Below are positions 50,524 through 58,492 of a DNA stretch of 64,000 nucleotides, one piece after another (position 1 is the stretch's first letter; the number at the start of each line of letters is the position of its first letter). This stretch comes from Paractinoplanes lichenicola (GTDB lineage: Bacteria; Actinomycetota; Actinomycetes; Mycobacteriales; Micromonosporaceae), in the NCBI RefSeq assembly GCF_016785085.1, contig NZ_JAENHO010000005.1:496001-560000 (forward strand), in the 5' to 3' direction. The notes beneath the pieces were generated by a model. That model did not search any database. It was given only the letters and a program-made list of their open reading frames with translations, and had not been told where the DNA came from. Made by a program: the position numbers and the translations under genes.

Positions 50524-51669
50524 ATGACACCTCCCCACAACTACCTGGCGGTCATCAAGGTCGTCGGGATCGGCGGCGGCGGCGTGAACGCCGTCAACCG
50601 AATGATCGAGGTCGGGCTCAAGGGCGTCGAGTTCATCGCGATCAACACCGATGCTCAGGCGCTGCTGATGAGCGACGCCGACGTCAAGCTCGACGTCGGC
50701 CGCGAGCTGACCCGGGGCCTCGGCGCCGGCGCGCAGCCCGAGGTCGGCAAGAACGCCGCCGAGGACCACCGCGACGAGATCGAGGAGGTGCTCAAGGGCG
50801 CCGACATGGTCTTCGTGACGTGCGGCGAGGGCGGCGGCACCGGAACCGGCGGCGCGCCCGTGGTCGCGAACATCGCCCGCAAGCTCGGCGCGCTCACCAT
50901 CGGCGTCGTCACCCGGCCGTTCTCGTTCGAGGGCAAGCGCCGCCAGGTGCAGGCCGAGTCCGGCATCGACGAGCTGCGCAACCAGTGCGACACGCTCATC
51001 GTGATCCCGAACGACCGGCTGCTCGCGCTGGGCGACCGCGGCATCAGCATGATGGACGCGTTCCGCCAGGCCGACCAGGTGCTGCTCTCCGGCGTGCAGG
51101 GCATCACCGACCTGATCACGACCCCGGGTCTGATCAACCTCGACTTCGCCGACGTCAAGAGCGTGATGAGCGGGGCCGGCAGCGCGCTCATGGGCATCGG
51201 CAGCGCCCGCGGGGACAACCGCGCGGTCGAGGCGGCCGAGAAGGCGATCTCGAGCCCGCTGCTCGAGCAGAGCATGGACGGCGCCCGCGGCGTGCTGCTC
51301 TCCATCGCCGGCGGCTCCGACCTGGGCCTGTTCGAGATCAATGACGCGGCCCAGCTGGTCACCGACGCGGCCCACCCGGACGCGAACATCATCTTCGGCG
51401 CGGTCATCGACGACGCGCTGGGCGACGAGGTGCGGGTCACCGTGATCGCGGCCGGCTTCGACGGGGGCACACCCTCCTACAAGCCGTCCGAGCCGGCCCG
51501 CAAGGTCGTGCAGCAGCCGGCCGAGCGTACGGCGGTCACGCCGCCCGCGCCCGCCACCGCCGCGGCCGGGGCGACGCCTCCGCCCGCGCCGGCCCAGGCC
51601 ACGCCGCCGCCGCGGCGCGTGCTCTTCGACGACGTGGACGTGCCGGACTTCCTCAAGAACGGCTCGTGA
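50524..51669 (+). CDS. ftsZ: FtsZ, tubulin-like cell division GTPase
   Basis: A 381-residue GTPase that forms the Z-ring. Begins TPPHNYLAVIKVVGIGGGGVNAVNRM; the tubulin signature GGGTGTGGAPVVA lies near residue 105, and NVDFAD-type loop NLDFADVKSVM near residue 205. The C-terminal linker is Pro/Ala-rich and ends with the conserved tail DDVDVPDFLK, the binding site for SepF and other partners. ATG 50524 is used, with GGAAGGGAAGG upstream; the longer frame starting at 50413 is upstream noise. The stop overlaps yggS by 4 nt. Confidence 0.98.
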   Translation: MTPPHNYLAVIKVVGIGGGGVNAVNRMIEVGLKGVEFIAINTDAQALLMSDADVKLDVGRELTRGLGAGAQPEVGKNAAEDHRDEIEEVLKGADMVFVTCGEGGGTGTGGAPVVANIARKLGALTIGVVTRPFSFEGKRRQVQAESGIDELRNQCDTLIVIPNDRLLALGDRGISMMDAFRQADQVLLSGVQGITDLITTPGLINLDFADVKSVMSGAGSALMGIGSARGDNRAVEAAEKAISSPLLEQSMDGARGVLLSIAGGSDLGLFEINDAAQLVTDAAHPDANIIFGAVIDDALGDEVRVTVIAAGFDGGTPSYKPSEPARKVVQQPAERTAVTPPAPATAAAGATPPPAPAQATPPPRRVLFDDVDVPDFLKNGS

Positions 51670-52373
51670 CCGACGAGGGGCGGCGGGCCGAGCTGGCCGC
51701 CGCCCTGCGGCAGGTCAACGACCGGATCGAACGCGCGTGCGCGGCGGCCGGCCGGCCCGCGGCCGAGGTCACCCTCGTCGCGGTGACCAAGACCTACCCG
51801 GCGAGCGACGTGGTGCTGCTGGCCGGGCTCGGCGTGACCGACGTCGGGGAGAACAAGGACCAGGACGCGGCGCCCAAGGCCGAGCTGGCCCGGGCCGAGG
51901 GGGCGACCCCGCGGTGGCACTTCATCGGTCAGCTCCAGCGCAACAAGGCCCGCTCGGTCGTCCGGTACGCCGACGTCGTGGAGTCGGTCGACTCGGTGCG
52001 CCTGGCCGAGGCGCTGGCCCGGGCCGCCGCCGGGCGCTCCGAGCCGCTCGACGTGCTGGTGCAGGTGAGCATCGACGGCGATCCGGCGCGTGGCGGCGCG
52101 GCCGGCGACGACCTGTGGCGGGTATCCGACTCGGTGGCGGCCGCCGACACGCTGCGGCTCGGCGGGATCATGGCGGTGGCCCCGATGGACTGGGCGCCCG
52201 ACCGGGCCTTCGAGGCGCTTCACGGGCTGTCGGATCGCCTGGTCAAGACCCATCCGGGCGCCACCGCGATCTCGGCCGGCATGAGCGGCGACCTCGAGGC
52301 GGCCGTCCGGCACGGCGCGACACACGTCCGAATCGGCACTTCTTTGCTCGGAATGCGAAACCCGCTGCGGTAG
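51666..52373 (+). CDS. YggS/PLPBP-family pyridoxal phosphate homeostasis protein
   Basis: A 235-residue PLP-binding protein with the single-domain alanine-racemase-like fold. PLP lysine is K42 in VTLVAVTKTYPASD; VGENKDQDAAPKAE, WHFIGQLQRNKA and the C-terminal SAGMSGDLEAAVRHGATHVRIG are all family signatures. GTG 51666 overlaps the ftsZ stop (GTGA). In many actinobacteria a polyphenol-oxidase-like gene (pgeF) lies between ftsZ and yggS; it is absent here. sepF begins 249 bp downstream; that gap has no gene I can support. Confidence 0.94.
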   Translation: MTDEGRRAELAAALRQVNDRIERACAAAGRPAAEVTLVAVTKTYPASDVVLLAGLGVTDVGENKDQDAAPKAELARAEGATPRWHFIGQLQRNKARSVVRYADVVESVDSVRLAEALARAAAGRSEPLDVLVQVSIDGDPARGGAAGDDLWRVSDSVAAADTLRLGGIMAVAPMDWAPDRAFEALHGLSDRLVKTHPGATAISAGMSGDLEAAVRHGATHVRIGTSLLGMRNPLR

Positions 52374-52622
52374 CCTTGCGGCGGGCAGCAAACTACATGG
52401 GTGTTGTTTACGCGACACCGTCCGCGACCAGGGTTCTGGTTCGTGCGGCGGGGGGTAAGCGTCGACGGCGCGGCACGTTGCGGGACGAGGGGCTTCCGAG
52501 ACCTTCTGACCGTGCAAAGGGGGAATGCGGTAACGCCGAGGGGGTGCGTTCCGCAGCAGCGGACGAAGGTGGGGGCACATGGCTGGTCGGGTCAACTCGC
52601 GGTGGCGTGATGGGGTGGTCGC

Positions 52623-53321
52623 ATGAGCGCGCTTCGTAAGGCGGGCGTGTGGCTGGGCCTCGTCGAGGAGGACGACGACCGCGGTTACAACGATTACGAC
52701 GACAGCTCCTACCGTCCTCGCAGCCGGTATTCGGGAAGCCGGTACGCCGAGGACGAGTTCGCCGACGAGGAAGACGTCGAGGAGGAGCGTCCGGTGCCGC
52801 GGGCGCGCACGGAGCGCAGCCGCCCGTCCGACCGGCTGTCGTCCCATGCTGACGTGGACGACCACGAACGGGTGGAACGTGCCGAGCGGAGCGAGCGCGC
52901 GAGTGTCCGTTCGATCACTCGGCCGAGCACGGTCAGTGACAACTCGTCCGCGCTGAGCTACTCCACGCGGGAGAACTTGGCACTCGCGCCGCAGCCGGTG
53001 CACCAGCCGGAGACGCGTCCGCGCCCGGTCGAGGAGGAGCAGCGGTATCAGATCACCACGCTGCACCCGACCACCTATCGCGAGGCGCGCACCATCGGGG
53101 AGCACTTCCGCGACGGCGTTCCGGTCATCATCAATCTCACTGAGATGGATGAAGGTGACGCCCGCCGGCTGGTCGACTTCGCCGCCGGACTCGCCTTCGG
53201 CCTACGCGGTACGATCGAGCGCGTTACCAACCGGGTTTTCCTGCTCTCACCGGCAAATGTCCAGGTCACCGCGGAGGACAAGGCCAAGATCGCTGAGGGC
53301 GGGTTCTTCGGGCAGGCCTGA
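52623..53321 (+). CDS. sepF: SepF, FtsZ membrane tether
   Basis: A 232-residue division protein. The N-terminus MSALRKAGVWLGLVEE is the amphipathic membrane anchor. Residues 18-135 are an acidic/basic disordered linker. The SepF core covers about residues 138-225 (ITTLHPTTYREARTIGEHF, GVPVIINLTEMDEGDARRLVDF, GLRGTIERVTNRVFLLSP). It anchors FtsZ to the membrane in actinobacteria, which lack FtsA. ATG 52623 is preceded by GGGGTGG. yggT follows after 45 bp. Confidence 0.95.
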   Translation: MSALRKAGVWLGLVEEDDDRGYNDYDDSSYRPRSRYSGSRYAEDEFADEEDVEEERPVPRARTERSRPSDRLSSHADVDDHERVERAERSERASVRSITRPSTVSDNSSALSYSTRENLALAPQPVHQPETRPRPVEEEQRYQITTLHPTTYREARTIGEHFRDGVPVIINLTEMDEGDARRLVDFAAGLAFGLRGTIERVTNRVFLLSPANVQVTAEDKAKIAEGGFFGQA

Positions 53322-53366
53322 GGCGGGCCGCGCGCAGCCCGCCACCCAGATGGGGGATCCGCACGA

Positions 53367-53672
53367 GTGCTCTCGATCGTGTTCCAAATATTGTATTTAG
53401 TCGTTTACATCTTCTTCCTCGTCCTGCTTGCCAGGTTCGTGCTGGGTGCGGTACTCCAATACGGTCGTCGGTGGCAGCCCAGTCGTGGGGCGTCGGCGGC
53501 TTTGGAAACGGTGTGGAGCGTCACTGATCCGCCCCTCAAGGCGTTGAGGCGTGTGATCCCCCCGCTGCGCATTGGTAACGTGAGTTTGGACCTGGCTTCC
53601 ATCGTGCTGCTGGTTATCCTGTTCGTGCTCATGAGGTTCGTGCTTCAAAGATTGATCCTGAACTTCAGCTAA
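53367..53672 (+). CDS. YggT-family membrane protein
   Basis: A 101-residue protein with two hydrophobic helices (residues about 3-27, VFQILYLVVYIFFLVLLARF, and 78-96, SIVLLVILFVLMRFVL) bracketing the family signature SVTDPPLKALRRVIPPLRIG. The family sits in dcw clusters of many bacteria and has been linked to osmotic stress and division, with no defined biochemistry. GTG 53367 has GGGGGA about 10 nt upstream. It lies between sepF and divIVA, the standard order in actinobacteria. Confidence 0.92.
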   Translation: MLSIVFQILYLVVYIFFLVLLARFVLGAVLQYGRRWQPSRGASAALETVWSVTDPPLKALRRVIPPLRIGNVSLDLASIVLLVILFVLMRFVLQRLILNFS

Positions 53673-53715
53673 ACAGCAGCCCCAACCGCGGCCGCGACTG
53701 ACCCGAGGAGTTTCG

Positions 53716-54528
53716 ATGCCGCTGACCCCGGCCGACGTGCATAACGTCGCCTTCAAGAAACCCCCCATCGGCAAGCGGGGGTATGACGAGGAGGAGGTTG
53801 ACGCCTTCCTGGACGAGGTCGAGCGTGAGCTCGCCCGTCTGATCGAGGAGAACAACGAGCTGCGCGCCCAGGTGGAGCGCGGCGGTCGGGGTGGCGCGCC
53901 AGCCGGTCCGAGCGCCGACCCGCGCCTCGCGGCCGAGCTCAACGAGGTCAAGGCACAACTCGACCGCGTTCAGCGTGACAAGTCGCAGGCCGAGCAGGCC
54001 GCGCGCCAGATGCAGGCCGAGCTCGAGCAGGTCCGGGCCCAGGGCCCGGTCGGCGGCGGCTCCACCGGTGCCGGCGCCGACGGCGAGCAGCAGGCCCTGC
54101 GGGTGCTGATGATGGCCCAGCGCACCGCCGACGACCACGTCGCCGACGCGCGCCGCGAGGCCGACAAGCTTCTCTCCGACGCCCGCTCCAAGGCCGAAGA
54201 GGTCACCCGCGAGGCCCGCGCCAAGGCCGACGCCCTCGAGCGCGACGCCCGTCAGCGCCACCAGGAAGCCATGGGCGGCCTCGACGCGAAGCGCTCCGCG
54301 CTGCAGAAGCACATCGAGGAGCTCAAGCAGTTCGAGCGGGAGTACCGCACCCGCCTGAAGGCGTATCTGGAGAGCCAGCTGCGCGACCTCGACGGCCGGG
54401 GCCAGGGCCTCGAGGCCGAGATGTCGCGCGCCGACTCCGGTCGTGCCGTCGGCGGAAGCGGGGGTCTCGCCGCGGCCGGTCTCGCCGGTTCGTACGGTGG
54501 CCGCAACGCCATCGAATCCGGACGCTGA
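53716..54528 (+). CDS. divIVA: DivIVA/Wag31, polar growth scaffold
   Basis: A 270-residue coiled-coil protein that marks negative membrane curvature and organises polar growth. The lipid-binding N-terminus is PLTPADVHNVAFKKPPIGKR followed by GYDEEEVDAFLDEVE and a first coil (RLIEENNELRAQVE). A Gly/Pro linker (residues 55-75) precedes the long second coil with LLSDARSKAEEVTREARAKA and FEREYRTRLKAYLESQL. ATG 53716 has GAGGAG 9 nt upstream. It closes the dcw cluster. Confidence 0.96.
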   Translation: MPLTPADVHNVAFKKPPIGKRGYDEEEVDAFLDEVERELARLIEENNELRAQVERGGRGGAPAGPSADPRLAAELNEVKAQLDRVQRDKSQAEQAARQMQAELEQVRAQGPVGGGSTGAGADGEQQALRVLMMAQRTADDHVADARREADKLLSDARSKAEEVTREARAKADALERDARQRHQEAMGGLDAKRSALQKHIEELKQFEREYRTRLKAYLESQLRDLDGRGQGLEAEMSRADSGRAVGGSGGLAAAGLAGSYGGRNAIESGR

Positions 54529-54567
54529 GTCTCCTCTCTCCCTCCGGCACCTCGACGAGGATGAGCC

Positions 54568-55467
54568 ATGATCGTTGTTAGCCTGCTGCTCATCCTCGTC
54601 GCGGTGACGCTGCTCGTGCTGGGCCTCACCGGCGGATCGAGCATCCTGCTCATCAGTTCCATCGTGGCCAGCCTCGTGGCCGCGGTCTTCCTGGTCATCG
54701 GCGCGCGTCGGGCCGCCGCGACCCGGCGGGCGACGCCGGCCGCTCCCCTGGACGAGGAGCCGGCCGCCCCCGCCGACGAAAATTCCGTCTTTGTGGCCGA
54801 GCCCGAGTTCGCCGCCGCGGCCCAGGAGGCCGGCGTGCGCCGCCCCGCCCCGGAGGACCCGTCGTTCGACGACCGGCGCGACACCGTCCAGTTCGACCCG
54901 GGTGACGTCGCCGCGGCACGGCCCTCGGCCGGTCCCGACTTCGCGGCGGCCTCGGAAGGTCCCGCCGCGTTCGCCGATCAGGCCGGCGCCGACCCGGCGG
55001 GCGATTTGTCCGCAGATGATGCCCGACGCCGGGATCTTGCCGACGACGAGGCGGAGTACGAGCGCGAGACTCCGGATTACGAGCGCGCGTCCGATGCGAT
55101 CAACGCGGCGCGCAGCGGGACGCCGGACGAGGACACGTGGCGCCGGCAGCACGAGGATGCGGAGCCCGGCGGCACGGGAGCGACCGTGCCGGAGGCCGGC
55201 GAGTTCGCCGAGGCCGACGCCGACGATCCCGACGACGAGCCGTTGCCGCAGGCCGTGCAGCCCGCCGACGCCGTCCGGGTGGCCCGGCTCGACGCCGAGG
55301 TGCTCGTGGTGGACGGGCGCCCGCGCTATCACGTGGCGGAGTGCCCGAGCCTCGTCGGCCGGCTCGCCGAGCCGATCCCGGTGGGCGAGGCGGTCGAGCT
55401 CGGCTTCAGTCCGTGCGGGTTGTGCCGCCCGGTCGACCGGCTGGTCGCCGCGGCCGCCCGCCGCTGA
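54568..55467 (+). CDS. Two-helix membrane protein with a C-terminal Cys/His cluster, function unknown
   Basis: A 299-residue protein that I cannot assign to a named family. Two adjacent transmembrane helices lie at residues 2-20 and 26-45. Residues 50-235 are acidic, Ala-rich and probably disordered. The last 50 residues contain YHVAECPSL, then GFSPCGLCRPVDRL: a H-x3-C ... C-x2-C set that could bind a metal and resembles the small C-terminal Cys/His module seen after some bacterial nucleases and membrane proteins. It follows divIVA by 39 bp in the same direction. The ATG has GAGGATGAG upstream. Confidence 0.8.
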   Translation: MIVVSLLLILVAVTLLVLGLTGGSSILLISSIVASLVAAVFLVIGARRAAATRRATPAAPLDEEPAAPADENSVFVAEPEFAAAAQEAGVRRPAPEDPSFDDRRDTVQFDPGDVAAARPSAGPDFAAASEGPAAFADQAGADPAGDLSADDARRRDLADDEAEYERETPDYERASDAINAARSGTPDEDTWRRQHEDAEPGGTGATVPEAGEFAEADADDPDDEPLPQAVQPADAVRVARLDAEVLVVDGRPRYHVAECPSLVGRLAEPIPVGEAVELGFSPCGLCRPVDRLVAAAARR

Positions 55468-55562
55468 CCCACCGCGCTCCGTTTCAACGGGCAGCGGGAG
55501 CGGCGGAAAAGGGCACAGAAATCGGGCCTCCCTCGGACCGGCGCCGATCGGCACAATGAGGC

Positions 55563-55637
55563 ATGGTCAAGCGCCGCGTGCCCCCGCCCGACGAGAACAG
55601 CCTGACCGCGCTGCGGGACGGTCCGGCCGGCCGGTGA
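55563..55637 (+). CDS. Possible 24-residue ORF coupled to the antiporter
   Basis: ATG 55563 opens a 24-codon frame, MVKRRVPPPDENSLTALRDG followed by PAGR, ending in TGA 55635-55637. That stop overlaps the GTG start of the antiporter by 4 nt (GTGA), the coupling used by most operon pairs in this window. CACAAT (55552-55557) ends 5 nt before the ATG and could be a -10 for a leaderless start. It could be a small protein or only a translated leader. No homologue comes to mind. Confidence 0.45.
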   Translation: MVKRRVPPPDENSLTALRDGPAGR

Positions 55638-57178
55638 CCGGTGGGCTGGACTTCGCGCTGCTGATCGGCGCCGGTGTCCTCCTGGTGGCGGTGGCCGCCG
55701 TCCGCGTGTCGACCCGGCTCGGCCTGCCCAGCCTGCTGGTCTATCTCGCGATCGGGATGGTGATCGGCGAGGGTGGCCTGGGCATCCGCTTCGACGACGT
55801 CGAGCTCACCCGCTCGCTGGGCTTCTGCGCGCTCATCGTGATCATCGCCGAGGGCGGCCTGACCGCGCGCTGGAGCACGCTGCGGCCGGTGCTGGGCCTG
55901 TCCGCCTCGCTGGCCACGGTGGGGGTGGCGGTCAGCATCGCGGTGGTCGGCCTGGCCGTTCACGTGATCCTCGCCCTGCCCTGGCAGCTGGCCCTGCTCT
56001 ACGGCGCCGTGCTGTCCTCGACCGACGCCGCCGCGGTCTTCGCCACCCTGCGCCGGCTGCGGCTGCCCCCGCGCCTGGTGGCGACGCTCGAGGCCGAGTC
56101 CGGCATGAACGACGCCCCCGTGGTGCTGCTGGTCGTGCTGCTCAGCGCGGACGTCTCCGAGATGCACCCGTGGTGGTACGAGCTCGGCATCGTCACCTAC
56201 GAGCTGCTGGCCGGCGCGGCCGTCGGGTTCGCGGTCGGCGCGGCCGGGCGGTGGCTGCTGCGCAACGCGGCCCTGCCGTCGGCGGGCCTCTATCCGATCG
56301 CGGCGGTGGGTCTCACGGTTCTCGCGTACGCCGCCGGGGCCGTCGCCCACGCCTCCGGGTTCCTCGCCGTCTATGTGGCCGGCGTGGTGCTGGGCAACGG
56401 CCGCGTCCCGCACCGCCGGGCCATCCTCGGGTTCGCCGACGGCCTGGCCTGGGTCGCCCAGATCGGCCTGTTCGTGCTGCTGGGGCTGCTCAGCTCGCCC
56501 AGCCGGCTCGACGAGGCGCTGGGCCCGGCGCTGGTGGCCGGGGTGGCCCTGGTGCTGCTGGCCCGCCCGCTGTCGGTGGTGATCTCGGCCGTGCTGGCCC
56601 GCCCGGTACGCGGCCCGCGGCGGCCCGGCAACCGGGTCGGCTGGCGGGGGAGCGCGTTCCTGTCGTGGGCGGGGCTGCGCGGCGCGGTGCCGATCGTGCT
56701 GGCCACGATCCCGCTCTCGGCCGGCACGCCGGGGGCGCGGGGCCTCTTCGACGCCGTGTTCGTGCTGGTCATCATCTTCACGCTGCTGCAGGCGAGCACC
56801 CTGGGCCCGGCCGCCCGCCGGCTGGGCGTGACCGCCCCCGGCGAGGCGGCCGAGGTGCGGATCGAGACCGCGCCGCTGGAGCGGATGAACGCCGACCTGC
56901 TGCAGCTGGACGTGGCCGAGGGCTCCCGGCTGGCCGGCGTCCACATCGACGAGCTGCGCCTGCCCGAGGGTGCCTCGGTGACTCTGGTGGTGCGGGCCGG
57001 GGCCGGTTTCGTGCCGGGCCCGGACACCCGGCTGCGCACCGGTGACGCCCTGCTGATCGTGGCCACCGCGGCCGTACGGGATGTGGCCGAGCGGCGCCTG
57101 CGGGCGGTGAGCCGCCGGGGCCGGCTGGCCCGCTGGTTCGGCGAGGAGGGCGGCGAGCATCCCGCGTCGGGTATGTGA
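55634..57178 (+). CDS. CPA1-type cation/proton antiporter with a C-terminal TrkA_C domain
   Basis: A 514-residue membrane antiporter. Residues 5-400 hold about twelve helices of the sodium/hydrogen exchanger fold: LGLPSLLVYLAIGMVIGEGG, LSSTDAAAVFATLRRLRLPP and the family's MNDAPVVLLVVLL (the Asp-containing ion site). A C-terminal TrkA_C-like domain follows (residues about 415-490, with GSRLAGVHIDELRLPEGASV and LIVATAAVRDVAERRLRAV's core), the architecture of CvrA-type potassium/proton antiporters. GTG 55634 overlaps the stop of a 24-codon ORF. The ions carried are inferred from the family only. Confidence 0.88.
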   Translation: MTGGLDFALLIGAGVLLVAVAAVRVSTRLGLPSLLVYLAIGMVIGEGGLGIRFDDVELTRSLGFCALIVIIAEGGLTARWSTLRPVLGLSASLATVGVAVSIAVVGLAVHVILALPWQLALLYGAVLSSTDAAAVFATLRRLRLPPRLVATLEAESGMNDAPVVLLVVLLSADVSEMHPWWYELGIVTYELLAGAAVGFAVGAAGRWLLRNAALPSAGLYPIAAVGLTVLAYAAGAVAHASGFLAVYVAGVVLGNGRVPHRRAILGFADGLAWVAQIGLFVLLGLLSSPSRLDEALGPALVAGVALVLLARPLSVVISAVLARPVRGPRRPGNRVGWRGSAFLSWAGLRGAVPIVLATIPLSAGTPGARGLFDAVFVLVIIFTLLQASTLGPAARRLGVTAPGEAAEVRIETAPLERMNADLLQLDVAEGSRLAGVHIDELRLPEGASVTLVVRAGAGFVPGPDTRLRTGDALLIVATAAVRDVAERRLRAVSRRGRLARWFGEEGGEHPASGM

Positions 57179-57232
57179 CCCGTCTTTCGCGGCGTTTCAT
57201 GCCGATTGCGGGGCATGATCCGGTACGGGCTG

Positions 57233-57261
57233 TTGTCGGTGCGGTATACGTTCCGTATCCT
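57233..57261 (+). promoter_or_regulatory. Sigma-70-type promoter upstream of the DksA-type gene
   Basis: TTGTCG (57233-57238), 17 bp, then TATCCT (57256-57261) is a good promoter. The first nine bases TTGTCGGTG equal the PafBC-class box, but the expected TANNNT after 8 bp is absent, so I do not count it in that class. The gap 57179-57467 also has a 7-bp hairpin, TCATGCC (57197-57203) with GGCATGA (57212-57218), which may end the antiporter transcript. Confidence 0.5.
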
Positions 57262-57467
57262 TGCCACCCTCGAAGAGTGCGCGGCTGGTCGTTCGGCCGC
57301 GCCGTTTGTGCAGGTGGGGCAAGATCTACTGCGCGGCGCGCGGGATCGGGCGTGAGCCGGTCGCCGGGTGGGCAGAAACGAAGAAGGAAAAGCCGGCGGA
57401 CGCCAGGGGGACGTCACCGGCTCAAGGGACGCTGATCGCCGCGGGGCTCGCGGCTGAGGGAGCGACG

Positions 57468-57902
57468 ATGGCCAAGGCAACCGGCACCAAAGCGGCCGCG
57501 AGCAGCAAGACCGGGCAGACGGGCGCCGCCCGCAAGACCCGCAGCGCCGCCGAGACCGAGAAGATCCGGGTCGCCCTGGTCGAGCGGCGTGACGAGCTGC
57601 AGGCCGAGTACGACACCTCGCTCACCGAGATCACCGAGCTGCAGCGCGGCCGGCTCGACGACTCGGCCGGCGACGACCAGGCCGACACGGGCACCAAGAC
57701 GTTCGAGCGTGAGCAGGAGATCACCCTGGCGAACAATCTGCTGGAGCGCATCACACAGGTGGAACGCGCCATCGACCGGCTCGGCGAGGGCAACTACGGT
57801 TGGTGCGAGCGATGCGGCAACGCGATCCCGGTCGAGCGACTGGCGGCGTTCCCGTCCGCGACCCTCTGTGTGTCATGCAAGCAGCTGGAGGAACGACGCT
57901 GA
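57468..57902 (+). CDS. TraR/DksA-type zinc-finger protein
   Basis: A 144-residue protein. Residues 1-30 are Lys/Ala/Thr-rich and basic. A coiled-coil hairpin (VALVERRDELQAEYDTSL to ITQVERAIDRLGEG) is followed by a C4 zinc finger: C-E-R-C and C-V-S-C, separated by 17 residues in WCERCGNAIPVERLAAFP then TLCVSCKQ. Such proteins bind the RNA polymerase secondary channel in other bacteria; the coil tip here reads RLDDSAGDDQAD, rich in Asp as in DksA-like factors. ATG 57468 follows GAGGGAG. It overlaps lspA, whose preferred start shares its stop codon. Confidence 0.92.
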   Translation: MAKATGTKAAASSKTGQTGAARKTRSAAETEKIRVALVERRDELQAEYDTSLTEITELQRGRLDDSAGDDQADTGTKTFEREQEITLANNLLERITQVERAIDRLGEGNYGWCERCGNAIPVERLAAFPSATLCVSCKQLEERR

Positions 57903-58492
57903 ACGCGGACGACCAGGCGGCAGCCCCCACGGTGGACGAGCCGGCGCCGGAGCCGAGGCCCCGGTTCAGCGGCCGTGCTGTGGCGGTGCTGGGCGTCACC
58001 GCGGTGATCGCGGTGGCCATCGACCAGTGGACCAAGTGGCTCACCACCGAGAATCTGGACGAGGGGAGCCCGGTCCGCATTCTCGGTGGCCTCATCTATC
58101 TGTCGTATCTGCGCAACGCCGGGGCCGCCTTCAGCTTCGGCAGCGACTACACGTGGGTCTTCCCCGTGGTGACCCTCATCGTGGTCAGCTGGATCGGCTA
58201 CATGGCGACCCGGCTGCGCTCGGTGCCCTGGGCGGTCGCGCTCGGCCTGGTGCTCGGCGGCGCGCTGGGCAACCTCGGCGACCGGCTGTTCCGCGCCCCC
58301 GGCCCGCTGCACGGGCACGTGGTCGACATGATCAGCCTGTTCGGGCCGTACGCGGAGTATTTCGCCGTGTTCAACATCGCGGACAGCTGCCTCAGCGTCG
58401 GCGTCGTGCTCGCCGTGGTGCTCGAGCTGACCGGCCGGCAGCGCGACGGCAGCCGCGTCTCCGTGCGGAAGAAGAAGGACGAGGCCAAGTGA
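57899..58492 (+). CDS. lspA: LspA, lipoprotein signal peptidase II
   Basis: A 197-residue membrane aspartyl protease that removes lipoprotein signal peptides. Four transmembrane helices; catalytic aspartates in GALGNLGDRLFR and VFNIADSCLSVG; other signatures are IDQWTKWL and LRNAGAAFSFG. The start is unusual. The best ribosome site, GGAGG (57887-57891), sits 7 nt before CTG 57899, which overlaps the upstream TGA (CTGA). No ATG/GTG/TTG lies at that point: the in-frame ATG at 57875 is 28 nt inside the DksA gene and before that ribosome site, and GTG 57932 has none. I therefore favour CTG, with the other two as alternatives. Confidence 0.93.
   Translation: MNADDQAAAPTVDEPAPEPRPRFSGRAVAVLGVTAVIAVAIDQWTKWLTTENLDEGSPVRILGGLIYLSYLRNAGAAFSFGSDYTWVFPVVTLIVVSWIGYMATRLRSVPWAVALGLVLGGALGNLGDRLFRAPGPLHGHVVDMISLFGPYAEYFAVFNIADSCLSVGVVLAVVLELTGRQRDGSRVSVRKKKDEAK

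Noticed and set aside
57233..57261. Fourth PafBC-type promoter (TTGTCGGTG before the DksA-type gene)
   Set aside because: The nonamer is perfect but the hexamer lies 14 bp away instead of 8, which fits an ordinary -35/-10 spacing.
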